NCBI GenBank assembly: GCA_030833925.1
Contig: JAURGE010000024.1
Coordinates: 1-41,395, forward strand
Source: Alphaproteobacteria bacterium
GTDB taxonomy: Bacteria; Pseudomonadota; Alphaproteobacteria; Bin95
Direction of reading: 5' to 3'
Length of the DNA stretch: 41,395 nucleotides
In this document: positions 1-9,688 of the stretch, in pieces
Layout of the letters: each line of letters opens with the position of its first letter
How positions within the stretch are numbered: position 1 is the stretch's first letter
Translations under genes and position numbers: made by a program
Notes under the pieces: model-generated
Database searches by the model: none
What the model was told of the DNA's origin: nothing
Seen by the model: the letters and a program-made list of their open reading frames with translations, nothing else

Positions 1-857
1 ACCGAGAAGCGTTTTCGCAAGCTGGGATGGAAACCCAAGAAATTTTTATGAATGGTGGCGTTATAGACTTGGCTTCCTCACCGCCCGCGGGTGTGTACTG
101 GAGCCGCGTAAGTGCGTCTGCGCTATCGCGAGGTCATGACCTCACAGCCGCTACCGCTGCTGCTACATTTGATTATTTAGGTTTGCATGGACGCCGCATA
201 ATAAACGGCCTGGGAGCTCTGCGATTAGAGATGAGCAAGGTGGCCCAGCATGCTTTGCTCGCGGCAGCGGGGATCGATACTCCCAAGACAATAGCTGTCA
301 TTGGTACTGAGGGTCTTGAAACGGCTGCCATTAATTCAGATTTTGCCCGAAAGCCTTTTGTTCTTAAGCCCAATCGTGGCGGAAAGGGCCTAGGTGTGCG
401 TCTGATCGAGGACTTAGACGACCTTCGTAATAAACTCCCCACAATTGTCGAAGAACCTAGCGCTGACAATGTTTGGTTACTCCAAGAATATTGTCCGGCG
501 CCGGATCAAAGTATTACCCGATTAGAATTTATTGGAGGAAAGCTTCATTACGCTGTTCGTGTGCAGACGGGCGGTGATTTTGAACTTTGTCCTGCTGAAG
601 CGTGTGCTTTACCTGGTGCACCGCCAATGTTCGAAATTGGTCCTGTTGCAGATCTAGATCTGGCGAACCGTATTGGCGTTTTTCTTCGAGCAAACGAAGT
701 GGAAGTTGCAGGGGTCGAGTATCTTAGAACCTCAGATGGTCGACAATTAGTCTACGATATTAATACCAATACAAATTATAATCGGGAGGCAGAAGAGAGA
801 GCAGGAGTTGAGCCTGGCCCGGTAGCTCTAGCTAAATTCATAAAGACCCTTGCCTGA
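1..857 (+). CDS. RimK-like ATP-grasp domain protein (5' end outside window)
   Basis: An ATP-grasp ligase of the RimK/glutathione-synthetase superfamily. Such enzymes activate a carboxylate as an acyl phosphate and join it to an amine; the substrate here is unknown. Seen in the sequence: a lysine and glycine-rich loop (VLKPNRGGKGLGV) typical of the ATP-binding domain, an acidic QEY stretch, and a C-terminal metal/ATP segment ending YDINTNTNYN. The first ATG is at 27, but the frame stays open upstream to the window edge (codons for REAFSQAG precede it). Those residues, followed by an IDLASSPPAGVYWSRVSAS block, look like the normal N-terminal part of this family. I therefore read the gene as 5'-truncated by the window, not as starting at 27. 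It ends 53 bp from a convergent broken amidase gene. Confidence 0.8.
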   Translation, partial: REAFSQAGMETQEIFMNGGVIDLASSPPAGVYWSRVSASALSRGHDLTAATAAATFDYLGLHGRRIINGLGALRLEMSKVAQHALLAAAGIDTPKTIAVIGTEGLETAAINSDFARKPFVLKPNRGGKGLGVRLIEDLDDLRNKLPTIVEEPSADNVWLLQEYCPAPDQSITRLEFIGGKLHYAVRVQTGGDFELCPAEACALPGAPPMFEIGPVADLDLANRIGVFLRANEVEVAGVEYLRTSDGRQLVYDINTNTNYNREAEERAGVEPGPVALAKFIKTLA

Positions 858-910
858 GACACTTCCTGCATGCCTTGCAGATCGGGCATCCTCTACCTTT
901 CAGCAAGCTG

Positions 911-2340
911 CTATAGTTTTTCGAGATCTGGAATGGCTCGTTTTAGATTGGCTGTATGGGAAAAGGTGCTTTCTAGAGCCATGGCAATCTTCAGTAATTC
1001 AAGATCGCCACGGCGCTTACCAACAAGCTGGAGCCCAAACGGCAAACCAATGTGGTCGTATCCACATGGTATTGCTACAACAGGGTGCCCGGTTAGCGTC
1101 AAAGCAGACCGAATTAGAGAGGCATCCATATAGTTTTCCATTTTTTTTCCATTGATTTCATGCGGGATACCTTCATCAATTCGAAAAGCTGGCGTTGCAT
1201 TTCCTGGGACAATAAGCAAATCGATATCTTTAAATATTACCTCAAAATCTTGATAAATTTTTCGCCATTGGACTTCAGCTTTAGAAACGTCCAAGAGGCT
1301 CATTTTCATCCCAGCTTCAACATTTGCAATGATGTTTTGCGATAAGATATCGCGGTGTTTTTCATAGCGCTCCATATGGCTTGCAAGGTAATTGACGCAG
1401 CGTAATGTCCAAAAACAGTTTCTGGCGTCCGAAAAATTTGGATCGTTCCTGTCGAGAGATTTAAATGTGTCGCTCAGCGCAGTAATGACTGTCCGAAAAC
1501 AATCCCTGATCCCATTGTCCAACGGTGCAACACCACCAAAATCTTCAGTCCATCCAACACGGACTTGTTTCAAGTCAGCTGGTTCGATGTTTAAAAAAGC
1601 GCTTGGGTTGCATGGGTTTGCCATGGGATCCCGCTCGTCGTTGCCGATACAACCCGCCATCATAAGAGAGATGTCGGAGATGCTGCGAGCCATTGGTCCC
1701 TGTACATTAAAATGTGTGTAGTTAATTGTCCTATTTTCTCTGGGTATTAGACCTGGCGTTGAGCGAAACCCAACAACGCCACACCAGGTTGCTGGATTTC
1801 GGAGGCTGCCCCCTGTATCACTTCATGACACAACGGTAGCATGTTTGTTGCCAAAGCTGCCGCTGATCCACCGGACGAACCCCCAGAAGTACGCTCTAGG
1901 TTAAAAGGATTGCGGGTCGGCCCATAAACAAGATTATCAGTTGCCGTGCCAGACCCAAATTCCGGTGTATTGGTCTTGGCAACAATAATCCCGCCGGCTG
2001 CTCTCATACGACCAACGAGCGCTTCATCCTCTGTCGGCACGTAGTTTTCGAATAATTTAGAGCCCCAAGTCGTTCGCAGGCCCTGTGTTGCATTCAAATC
2101 CTTTATTCCAATAGGAAGCCCATGAAGTGGGGGTAGAGCACTACCCGCCATAACAGCCTTTTCGGCATCTTTTGCTTCTCTTCGAGCTCTTGCAAAATCA
2201 TTCGCAACAATCGCATTGATTTTGGGATTAACTGCCTCAATGCGACTAATGCATGCCTCTAATAGTTCTGTGGGCGACAGCTCCCTCCGGCCGATTAACG
2301 ACCGCGCGTCTGAAGCACTTAATTCGCTTGGGTCACTCAT
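911..2340 (-). pseudogene. Amidase, frameshifted (amidase-signature family)
   Basis: An amidase-signature serine hydrolase that would cleave an amide to acid plus amine, split into two reading frames. The 5' part (2340 to about 1824) has the start, the catalytic lysine region (PIGIKDLN) and GGSSGGSAAALA. It then runs into nonsense and stops at 1747. Moving the frame by one base at about 1823-1824 restores the expected SDTGGSLRNPATWCG segment, which carries the nucleophilic serine. From there the frame continues without a stop through GPMARSIS to the normal C-terminus at 911. Restored, the protein would be about 476 residues, normal for the family. One missing base is the whole defect. As it stands, the product ends before the nucleophile and should be inactive. 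It could be a true recent pseudogene or a sequencing or assembly indel. Confidence 0.85.
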
Positions 2341-2633
2341 TTTAGATTAACCGTACCTGGGCTCTCCACATTTTCGCGGTGTGCAGCATAGCAAGGAACC
2401 AATGAAATTGTGAGGAATATCTCGCAAGAAGAACATCAATTGAGTTGCGGTTAAGGGCTTCAAGAAAGAAGATATGGGGTTCGGGTCGTTGCTCGAAAAA
2501 ACGACCCTTAAATCGACAGTTTTTGTTATCTAGGATAGCGTTAGACCCATCATCGAATTGATAGTGACTATGCGACTAGTCGGGGCCGTTTCCAGATGGG
2601 GTTTGATGACCAGAAGATTGGGATCTTATTAGT
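2341..2633. other. Intergenic region between divergent amidase and aldo/keto reductase genes
   Basis: This 293-bp gap separates the start of the broken amidase gene (minus strand) from the aldo/keto reductase (plus strand), so it should hold both promoters. I see no convincing ORF. The only clear structure is an 8-bp perfect inverted repeat at 2483-2507, listed separately. Confidence 0.5.
2483..2507. repeat. Inverted repeat / hairpin in divergent intergenic region
   Basis: GGGTCGTT (2483-2490) and AACGACCC (2500-2507) are perfect reverse complements around a 9-nt spacer. It lies about 130 bp before the aldo/keto reductase start and is not followed directly by a T run. An operator or small hairpin is as likely as a terminator. 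The function is inferred only from position. Confidence 0.4.
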
Positions 2634-3644
2634 ATGATGCGAATTCAGCGACTTGGCCGTTCTGGCCTGAAGGTGTCAGAGCTCTGTATTGGTACAATGC
2701 TCTTTGGCGGGGCCACCGAGGAACCTGAAGCGCGTCGAATTCTTGATGAAGCTGCTGATGTTGGCGTCAATTTTATCGATACAGCAGATAGCTATGCTGG
2801 CGGCAAGTCAGAGGAGATGGTGGGGCGGCTTATAAGGGAAAAAAGAAGCGAATGGGTCCTGGCCACCAAATTTGCTAATCCCCTTGGTAAGGGTCCCAAC
2901 GGCGGCGGAACAAGTCGAAAGTGGTTGATGCAAGCGTGTGAAGCCAGCTTAAAACGTTTGGGTACAGACCATATCGATATTTACTACCTGCATAAGGAAG
3001 ATCATACCACGCCGCTCGAGGAGACCGTTCGAGCTCTTGCCGACCTCCAGCGTGAGGGCAAAATCCGCTATTTTGGCGTATCGAACTATCGCTCCTGGAG
3101 AGTTGCCGAAATTTGTCGGATAGCTGATAGCCTCAATATTGATCGGCCTATCGTAAGCCAGCCTTACTACAATCTCGTTAATCGAATGCCAGAGACAGAG
3201 CAGCTTCCAGCTTGCAATCATTTTGGGCTTGGCGTGTTTCCATACAGTCCTATTGCTCGAGGCGTCCTTACAGGGAAATACAAACCAGGCGCAGACCCTG
3301 GTCCAGGTAGCCGTGCTGCCCGTGGTGATAAGCGGATGATGGAGACGGAGTGGCGTCAGGAATCACTTCAAGTTGCCGCCAAAATGGCAAAAAGAGCAGT
3401 TGAAGCCGGTATCACCCCAGGGCAGTTTGCGACAGCCTGGGTTCTTAATAATAGCCTGATCACTGGGCTCGTTGCTGGTCCTAGGACAATCGAGCAATGG
3501 CGAGACTATGCGGGAGCTGTTTCATACAAATTCACCGAAGAAGATGAGATCTTCTGTGATGAGCTAGTAGCAGCTGGGCATCCATCAACCCCTGGTTTTA
3601 ACGACCCTGCCTATCCTATTGAGGGACGTGTCCCACGCAGCTAA
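2634..3644 (+). CDS. Aldo/keto reductase
   Basis: An NAD(P)H-dependent aldo/keto reductase with the (beta/alpha)8-barrel fold, which interconverts carbonyls and alcohols in the cytoplasm. The catalytic tetrad is visible: D49 and Y54 in NFIDTADSYAGG, K79 in LATKFAN and H120 in YYLHKED. The N-terminus (RLGRSGLKVSELCIGTM) and the 336-residue length fit the family branch related to YghZ/Gpr and potassium-channel beta subunits. Two ATG codons lie in tandem at 2634 and 2637, so the start is uncertain by one residue. The gene is monocistronic and convergent with dinB, whose stop is 9 bp away. The neighbours do not reveal the substrate. Confidence 0.88.
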   Translation: MMRIQRLGRSGLKVSELCIGTMLFGGATEEPEARRILDEAADVGVNFIDTADSYAGGKSEEMVGRLIREKRSEWVLATKFANPLGKGPNGGGTSRKWLMQACEASLKRLGTDHIDIYYLHKEDHTTPLEETVRALADLQREGKIRYFGVSNYRSWRVAEICRIADSLNIDRPIVSQPYYNLVNRMPETEQLPACNHFGLGVFPYSPIARGVLTGKYKPGADPGPGSRAARGDKRMMETEWRQESLQVAAKMAKRAVEAGITPGQFATAWVLNNSLITGLVAGPRTIEQWRDYAGAVSYKFTEEDEIFCDELVAAGHPSTPGFNDPAYPIEGRVPRS

Positions 3645-3653
3645 CTCTGACCA

Positions 3654-4937
3654 TCAGGTTTTAGGATTTAGATTTTTTAGTGAAATAGCGCGTCCCTTAT
3701 AGATAGCTCCATCGCCAGCTTTAGCCCGGATTTGAGACATTGCACTCTCGAGTTTGGTTGTGCGTGTGAGTTCTTCTTTTGCAATCAGATCAGCCGCGTC
3801 GGCTTCCTGCTCGGGCTGTAAGTCCGTCCCGGATATGCCAATCAACCGATAATGATTTTGACCAAGTTCGCTCTGAAGTAATTTTTCAGCGGCGCGATAG
3901 AGCCGTTCAGCCAATTGCGTTGGCGGAGAAATTGGACGTTGGCGCGTTATAATCTGGAAGGTGTCAGTTTTTAACTTCAGGACAACTGTACCAGCTGAAA
4001 ACCCTTTTTCTTTAAGCCGTTGAGAGACCCTCTCAGCCTGGCGCCAAAGCAATGGCTTCAAGTCGTCCGCATCTCGAAGGTCAGTTTCAAGTGTTATTTC
4101 GGATGAAATACTCTTTGTTTTTCTGGAGGGATTTACCGAACGCGGGTCCCGGCCGTTACAAAAATCCTCAAGACGTGCACCGGTCGCGCCATATTCTTTT
4201 TGAAGCTTGCCTGTCGGTAGGCGAGCCAAATCAGCGATAGTTTTAAAGCCGTCTCTTTTGAGCTTTGCAGTGAATTTAGCTCCAACACCAGGAAGGCTAG
4301 AGACAGGTAGTTTTGCTAAAAACACTTTTGCCTCAGATCGACCAATCACTGCGAAACCCCGTGGCTTGTCAATTTCCGATGCAAGCTTTGCCAGGAATTT
4401 GGCGTAGGAAAGCCCAATCGAGACAGTGACCCCAACTTCTTTTTCAATCGTTTTAGCAATACCCACCAGCACTGCGGCTGGTGGCTTCCCGTGAAGCCGT
4501 GTTGAGCCTGTGAGATCCAGGAAAGCTTCATCGATAGAGAGTGGTTCTACTAGAGGGGTGGCAGTTTCGAGAATTTCTCGAACTTGGCGCCCAGCGGCAG
4601 CGTATTTCTCCATATTTGGTCGAAGCACTATTGCTTCAGGGCAGGCGCTTAACGCCTTGAACATGGGCATTGCTGATTTGACGCCAAATCTTCTGGCTAC
4701 ATAACACGCTGTAGCGACAACACCACGTTTACCGCCACCTATGATTAGAGGCTTTCCCTGCAGTTTTGGATCATCTCGTTTTTCGACGGCTGCGTAAAAA
4801 GCATCGCAATCAATGTGGGCGATGGTGAGCTCAGACAACTCGGCATGTGCAATCCGGCGAGGTGATGCGCACGAGGGACAGCGCCCTTCCACAATTTCAG
4901 GTTCGAGATAGCCACAATCGCGGCAGAGAATAGCCAT
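3654..4937 (-). CDS. dinB: DNA polymerase IV (DinB) with N-terminal zinc ribbon
   Basis: A Y-family translesion DNA polymerase that extends past damaged or misaligned template and is error-prone. Catalytic carboxylates are visible in HIDCDAFYA (D43, D45) and in SIDEAFLD (D136, E137). The PGVGAKFTAKL helix-hairpin-helix of the thumb region and a C-terminal little-finger domain follow. Residues 1-30 add a CxxC...CxxC pair (C5, C8, C20, C23), which looks like a zinc ribbon. This extension occurs in many alphaproteobacterial DinB proteins and is absent from the E. coli enzyme. The 427-residue length matches the extended form. The gene is divergent from the luciferase-like gene at 5026 across 88 bp. 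I did not find an obvious LexA box there. Confidence 0.93.
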   Translation of the reverse strand: MAILCRDCGYLEPEIVEGRCPSCASPRRIAHAELSELTIAHIDCDAFYAAVEKRDDPKLQGKPLIIGGGKRGVVATACYVARRFGVKSAMPMFKALSACPEAIVLRPNMEKYAAAGRQVREILETATPLVEPLSIDEAFLDLTGSTRLHGKPPAAVLVGIAKTIEKEVGVTVSIGLSYAKFLAKLASEIDKPRGFAVIGRSEAKVFLAKLPVSSLPGVGAKFTAKLKRDGFKTIADLARLPTGKLQKEYGATGARLEDFCNGRDPRSVNPSRKTKSISSEITLETDLRDADDLKPLLWRQAERVSQRLKEKGFSAGTVVLKLKTDTFQIITRQRPISPPTQLAERLYRAAEKLLQSELGQNHYRLIGISGTDLQPEQEADAADLIAKEELTRTTKLESAMSQIRAKAGDGAIYKGRAISLKNLNPKT

Positions 4938-5025
4938 CGAGCCATTATCCTTCCGGACTCCAGCATAGTGATTACGTCAATAAGAGGGTAGGCTGCTGTG
5001 CCCCACCAAGATGAAAGGTTGATTC

Positions 5026-5862
5026 GTGCAAATAGGTTGTTTTTATTTTCCGGCCGATTATGGCATCGATGTCAGAGAACTTGCTCGAGCAATGGAAGAT
5101 CGCGGTTTCGAGAGCCTTTTTTTTCCTGAGCACACTCATATACCCACAAGCCGAATATCGCCCTGGCCAGGCGGTGGTGAACTTCCAAAATGCTATAGCC
5201 ACACCCTCGATCCATTCGTTGCATGCACGGCTGCTGCTGTCGTCACCGAGAAACTGAAAGTTGGAACCGGTATTTGCTTGGTTCCTCAGCATGAACCGAT
5301 AGTGACAGCTAAGGCTATTGCCAGTGTTGATCAGATCTCTGGCGGTCGTTTCGTGTTCGGCATTGGTGGTGGGTGGAATGTCGAAGAAATGGAAGACCAC
5401 GGGGCCACTTACAAAACCCGATTTGCCATGATGCGAGAGCATATCCTTGCGATGAAGGCGCTCTGGACTGAAGAGGAAGCAAGCTTCAATGGTGAGTTTG
5501 TAAAATTCCCACCGTCATGGTCTTGGCCGAAACCAGTGCAGAACCCGCATCCGCCAATACTGCTTGGCGGCGAAACTGATTACACTCTAAAGCGTGTCGT
5601 TGAATACTGTGATGGTTGGTATCCACGTCCATGGCAGGGATTTGATCCAGCTGAAGCAGTTGCAAGGCTTAAACGCTTTGCTGACGAGGCAGGGCGGGAT
5701 ATGTCAACGCTTTCAATCACCACGTTCCGGGCGAAAGCAGACGCGCAATCCTTAGCAGAGTATGCCGATGCCGGCATAACGAGGGCGCTTTTGGAAATCA
5801 AAGACGAAAGCCGCGACGAAATCCTTCGTCGCCTTGATGAATACGCGAAATTATTAGCGTAG
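5026..5862 (+). CDS. Luciferase-like (LLM) flavin-dependent oxidoreductase
   Basis: A luciferase-like monooxygenase-fold enzyme using FMN or F420; the substrate is unknown. The 278-residue length and the motifs FFPEHTHIP, GTGICLVPQHEP, ISGGRFVFGIGGGW and NPHPPILLGGE fit the LLM subfamily annotated as F420-dependent (TIGR03619-like). The start is GTG at 5026: a stop codon (5020-5022) lies in frame just upstream, and AAAGG at 5014-5018 is a suitable ribosome binding site. The cofactor cannot be settled here because no F420 biosynthesis genes are in the window. The gene ends at a hairpin shared with the convergent ferredoxin gene. Confidence 0.85.
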   Translation: MQIGCFYFPADYGIDVRELARAMEDRGFESLFFPEHTHIPTSRISPWPGGGELPKCYSHTLDPFVACTAAAVVTEKLKVGTGICLVPQHEPIVTAKAIASVDQISGGRFVFGIGGGWNVEEMEDHGATYKTRFAMMREHILAMKALWTEEEASFNGEFVKFPPSWSWPKPVQNPHPPILLGGETDYTLKRVVEYCDGWYPRPWQGFDPAEAVARLKRFADEAGRDMSTLSITTFRAKADAQSLAEYADAGITRALLEIKDESRDEILRRLDEYAKLLA

Positions 5863-5872
5863 CGGTCTAATC

Positions 5873-5897
5873 GGCGGCGCGACCTTGTCGCGTCGCC
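5873..5897. terminator. Hairpin between convergent LLM and ferredoxin genes
   Basis: GGCG-g-CGCGAC (5873-5883) pairs with GTCGCG-t-CGCC (5887-5897) around a 3-nt loop, giving an 11-bp stem with one G-T pair. It sits 11 nt after the plus-strand stop and 11 nt after the minus-strand stop, the expected place for a bidirectional terminator. The T tract is weak on both sides. Confidence 0.6.
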
Positions 5898-5907
5898 TCC
5901 CTTAATT

Positions 5908-7295
<1,388 letters not shown>

Positions 7296-7481
7296 TTACT
7301 CGTCATCCTTTACGTCAAGGACCTGGCGACCACGGTAGGTGCCTGACTCTAAATCGACGTGATGAGGGCGACGGATATTCCCTGTCTCTTTGTCCACTAC
7401 GACGCCCGCAGGTTTTAGGGCGTGGTGAGAGCGACGCATATTGCGGCGCATACGTGATGTTTTTCTCTTTGGAACGGCCAT
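7296..7481 (-). CDS. rpmF: 50S ribosomal protein L32
   Basis: A small basic protein of the large ribosomal subunit. The 61-residue sequence starts [20 protein letters not shown] and continues with [19 protein letters not shown], the typical alphaproteobacterial L32 pattern. It has no cysteines, so this is the zinc-independent form. The frame is open for 10 more residues upstream, but the conserved family start MAVPKRK fixes the start at 7481. It leads an apparent operon with a ferredoxin reductase and a ferredoxin. In many bacteria rpmF instead precedes plsX and fabH. Confidence 0.96.
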   Translation of the reverse strand: MAVPKRKTSRMRRNMRRSHHALKPAGVVVDKETGNIRRPHHVDLESGTYRGRQVLDVKDDE

Positions 7482-7719
7482 TTTTGATATCCAAAACGAA
7501 ACGGCTGGCAACCTGGCCAGCCCTCGAGAACGGGCTTTCTAACCGCTCGAATGCTGACGCGCAAGTATGAACCTATGAAGTTATAGCGTCACAGGGGAAA
7601 AAGTTGCTCTTTCGAGGCAAATTTTTCCCAGCCGCCTGTTAGTTAATTAACACCAAATCGCTTCGCTTCAACTCTATTAATTACAAAAAGCGAATGTTTT
7701 TAAGCAGCTAAAAAGCAAA
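7482..7719. promoter_or_regulatory. Region between mcd and rpmF: candidate rpmF promoter
   Basis: This 238-bp gap should hold the rpmF promoter and the end of mcd transcription, both on the minus strand. On the minus strand a TATAAC hexamer (around 7581-7586) is a possible -10 element for rpmF; no convincing -35 pairs with it. A GTTAATTAAC palindrome lies at 7642-7651. The TTCGCTT/AAGCGAA pair nearby has a long loop and is only a weak terminator candidate for mcd. Confidence 0.3.
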
Positions 7720-9372
7720 TCAATTTCTTCGGTCTAATAGGCCTCTGGCAATCACCTGAGCTTGGATTTCTGCAGCGCCCTCAAAAATATTTAAGATGCG
7801 AGCATCGCAAAGTAACCGGCTCATCTCGTATTCCTCTGCATATCCATTGCCGCCATGGATTTGGACACCGTTGTCAGCATTAGACCATGCTGTTCGCGCA
7901 GCCAGCAGCTTGGCCATTCCCGCTTCGATATCGCAGCGTCGATCAGAATCTTTTTGCCTTGCTGCGAAGTAAGTGAGCTGTCGGGCTACCATTGTTTCAA
8001 CAGCCATCCAGGCAAGTTTGCCTGCTACACGGGGGAAATGAACTATCGACTTACCAAATTGCCGTCTTTCATTCGCGTAGGAGAGTGCAACTTCTAGAGC
8101 TCTTGTCGCAACACCAACAGAGCGAGCTGCTGTTTGAATTCTAGCGCTTTCAAAGGTTGCCATTAGTTGCTTGAAGCCCTGTCCTTCTTCCTGGCCAAGA
8201 AGGTTTTCGGAATCGATTTCAAATCCATCGAAGCCAATTTCGTATTCCTTCATTCCCCGATAGCCGAGTACTTTAATCTCGCCTCCCGTAATCCCTTCGT
8301 TGGGAAAAGGATCAGCATCTGTGCCGCGGGTCTTGGGTGCGATGAACATGGAAAGGCCACGATACCCGGGTGCCTCAGGGTTGGTTCGAGCCAATAAGGT
8401 CATAACGTCGGCACGAGCTGCATGGGTTATCCAGGTTTTATTGCCTGTAACCTTGTACGTCTTACCATTTTGAACGGCACGAGTACGGAGTGATCCTAAA
8501 TCAGATCCGGTATCTGGTTCTGTGAACACCGCTGTGGGGAGGACTTCTCCGGTCGCGATAGGTCGAAGCCATCTCTCTTTTTGATCCTGAGTCCCACCAA
8601 GTCGGATTAACTCAGATGCAATTTCTGAACGAGTGCCAAGCGAGCCAACCCCAATATAGCCACGTGATAACTCCTCAGTGACTACGCACATTGCAACCTT
8701 GCCCATGCCCAGGCCACCAAACTCTTCGGGGACGGTGAGACCAAAAACTCCGAGCTCAGCCATCTCCTCAACAATATCCATCGGAATGAGTTCGTCATTC
8801 AGATGCCATTCATGAGCTGGTCCAATAATCTTTTCATCTACAAACCGGCTAAACTGTTGTTGGATGAGCTCAAGGGTTTCGTCATCAAGACCAAGATCGC
8901 CAAAATCACCGTCCATAATTGCTTCAGCAAGCGAAATACGTGCTTCTGCTGACCAACCAGACTGACGGATAGCCATAACCTCTGGTGTTTCTATTGGCGC
9001 CAAATCAGCAGCCTCTAGGCCGAGGTCATCGGGGCGAACTATTTCCCCTTGGGATAACGCGATCCCACCACTGATCTGGTTTAGATATTCAGCGAAAGCG
9101 GCTGTTGCTATCCGTTGTTCCACTTGGCCCAGTTTGCCAATGCTTTCTAGGCGCTTGGTCCAACCTAACGTTTCACGCAAGCCAGCCACGTACGTTGAAA
9201 GCCACGCAAACCCATGCGCAGCTAATTGTTCTTTTTCCAATAGGGCAGGGTCTAATTTCCCTGATCCGTTTCTGAGTTTTAACCCGACACGTTGTTCGGC
9301 TGCCGTAAGAACCTTTTCCGCACCGGCTAGCGCGATTTCGAGCTGGGAGTTTGTTGCTGGAATGTCAGACAT
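7720..9372 (-). CDS. mcd: (2S)-methylsuccinyl-CoA dehydrogenase
   Basis: An FAD-dependent acyl-CoA dehydrogenase that oxidises (2S)-methylsuccinyl-CoA to mesaconyl-CoA in the ethylmalonyl-CoA pathway, which assimilates acetyl-CoA without isocitrate lyase. It is much longer (550 residues) than ordinary acyl-CoA dehydrogenases because of an N-terminal extension of about 150 residues, as in known Mcd proteins. The catalytic core has TVPEEFGGLGMGK, AVFTEPDTGSDLGSLRTRA, GNKTWITHAARAD, ARQLTYFAARQKD and the C-terminal NIFEGAAEIQ with the catalytic base equivalent at E531. I recognise the core as very Mcd-like. A TTG start at 9384 is possible, but ATG at 9372 has GAGG six bases upstream. It appears monocistronic. 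Other pathway genes (ccr, ecm, meaB) are not in the window. Confidence 0.88.
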   Translation of the reverse strand: MSDIPATNSQLEIALAGAEKVLTAAEQRVGLKLRNGSGKLDPALLEKEQLAAHGFAWLSTYVAGLRETLGWTKRLESIGKLGQVEQRIATAAFAEYLNQISGGIALSQGEIVRPDDLGLEAADLAPIETPEVMAIRQSGWSAEARISLAEAIMDGDFGDLGLDDETLELIQQQFSRFVDEKIIGPAHEWHLNDELIPMDIVEEMAELGVFGLTVPEEFGGLGMGKVAMCVVTEELSRGYIGVGSLGTRSEIASELIRLGGTQDQKERWLRPIATGEVLPTAVFTEPDTGSDLGSLRTRAVQNGKTYKVTGNKTWITHAARADVMTLLARTNPEAPGYRGLSMFIAPKTRGTDADPFPNEGITGGEIKVLGYRGMKEYEIGFDGFEIDSENLLGQEEGQGFKQLMATFESARIQTAARSVGVATRALEVALSYANERRQFGKSIVHFPRVAGKLAWMAVETMVARQLTYFAARQKDSDRRCDIEAGMAKLLAARTAWSNADNGVQIHGGNGYAEEYEMSRLLCDARILNIFEGAAEIQAQVIARGLLDRRN

Positions 9373-9526
9373 CGAAAACCTCAAAAACAGAAAATACGTT
9401 TCAATTGTGTGTATGGTGATATTTCTTCAAAACGAAAAGGCAATTGCGGCCCAATCACGCGGGTGGACATAATAGCATTTCGGGTTGGATAATATTTTGC
9501 CATCCCCAGATTGAAAGAGTGATGCA

Positions 9527-9688
9527 ATGCCTGATTTTCCCGAAGATCTTAAGAACGCGAATGCCTTGGATCCAAGTTTGATTGAGCGTGCCCGCGCAGA
9601 TGCGACACGTCTTGTGGGCGGTATGCCCAAAGAATTCGAGCCAGCAGACGAACCTGCACATATTTATCTTGCGGACCTTGCATCATGA
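9527..9688 (+). CDS. Small protein coupled to amidase (possible GatC/AtzG-like partner)
   Basis: A 53-residue ORF beginning MPDFPEDLKNANALDPSLIE and ending in EFEPADEPAHIYLADLAS. I do not recognise a defined family with confidence. Its TGA stop (9686-9688) overlaps the ATG of the amidase at 9685 in an ATGA junction, and a purine-rich GAAAGAG lies upstream of the start. The composition is acidic, with a short predicted helix (PSLIERARADATRLV). Some amidase-signature enzymes are encoded with a small partner, such as GatC for GatA and AtzG for AtzE. This position and size fit such a role, and the PADEPAH ending recalls AtzG/DUF4089 tails, but the partnership is inference. The gene follows a 154-bp gap divergent from mcd. 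Confidence 0.6.
   Translation: MPDFPEDLKNANALDPSLIERARADATRLVGGMPKEFEPADEPAHIYLADLAS

Noticed and set aside
850-1155. Plus-strand frame of about 100 codons opposite the broken amidase
   Set aside because: It lies wholly over the amidase C-terminal part on the other strand, has no ribosome binding site and no recognisable protein features.
4972-5442. Minus-strand frame of 156 codons over the LLM gene
   Set aside because: It lies mostly antisense to a well-supported LLM gene, with no family resemblance and no start signal.
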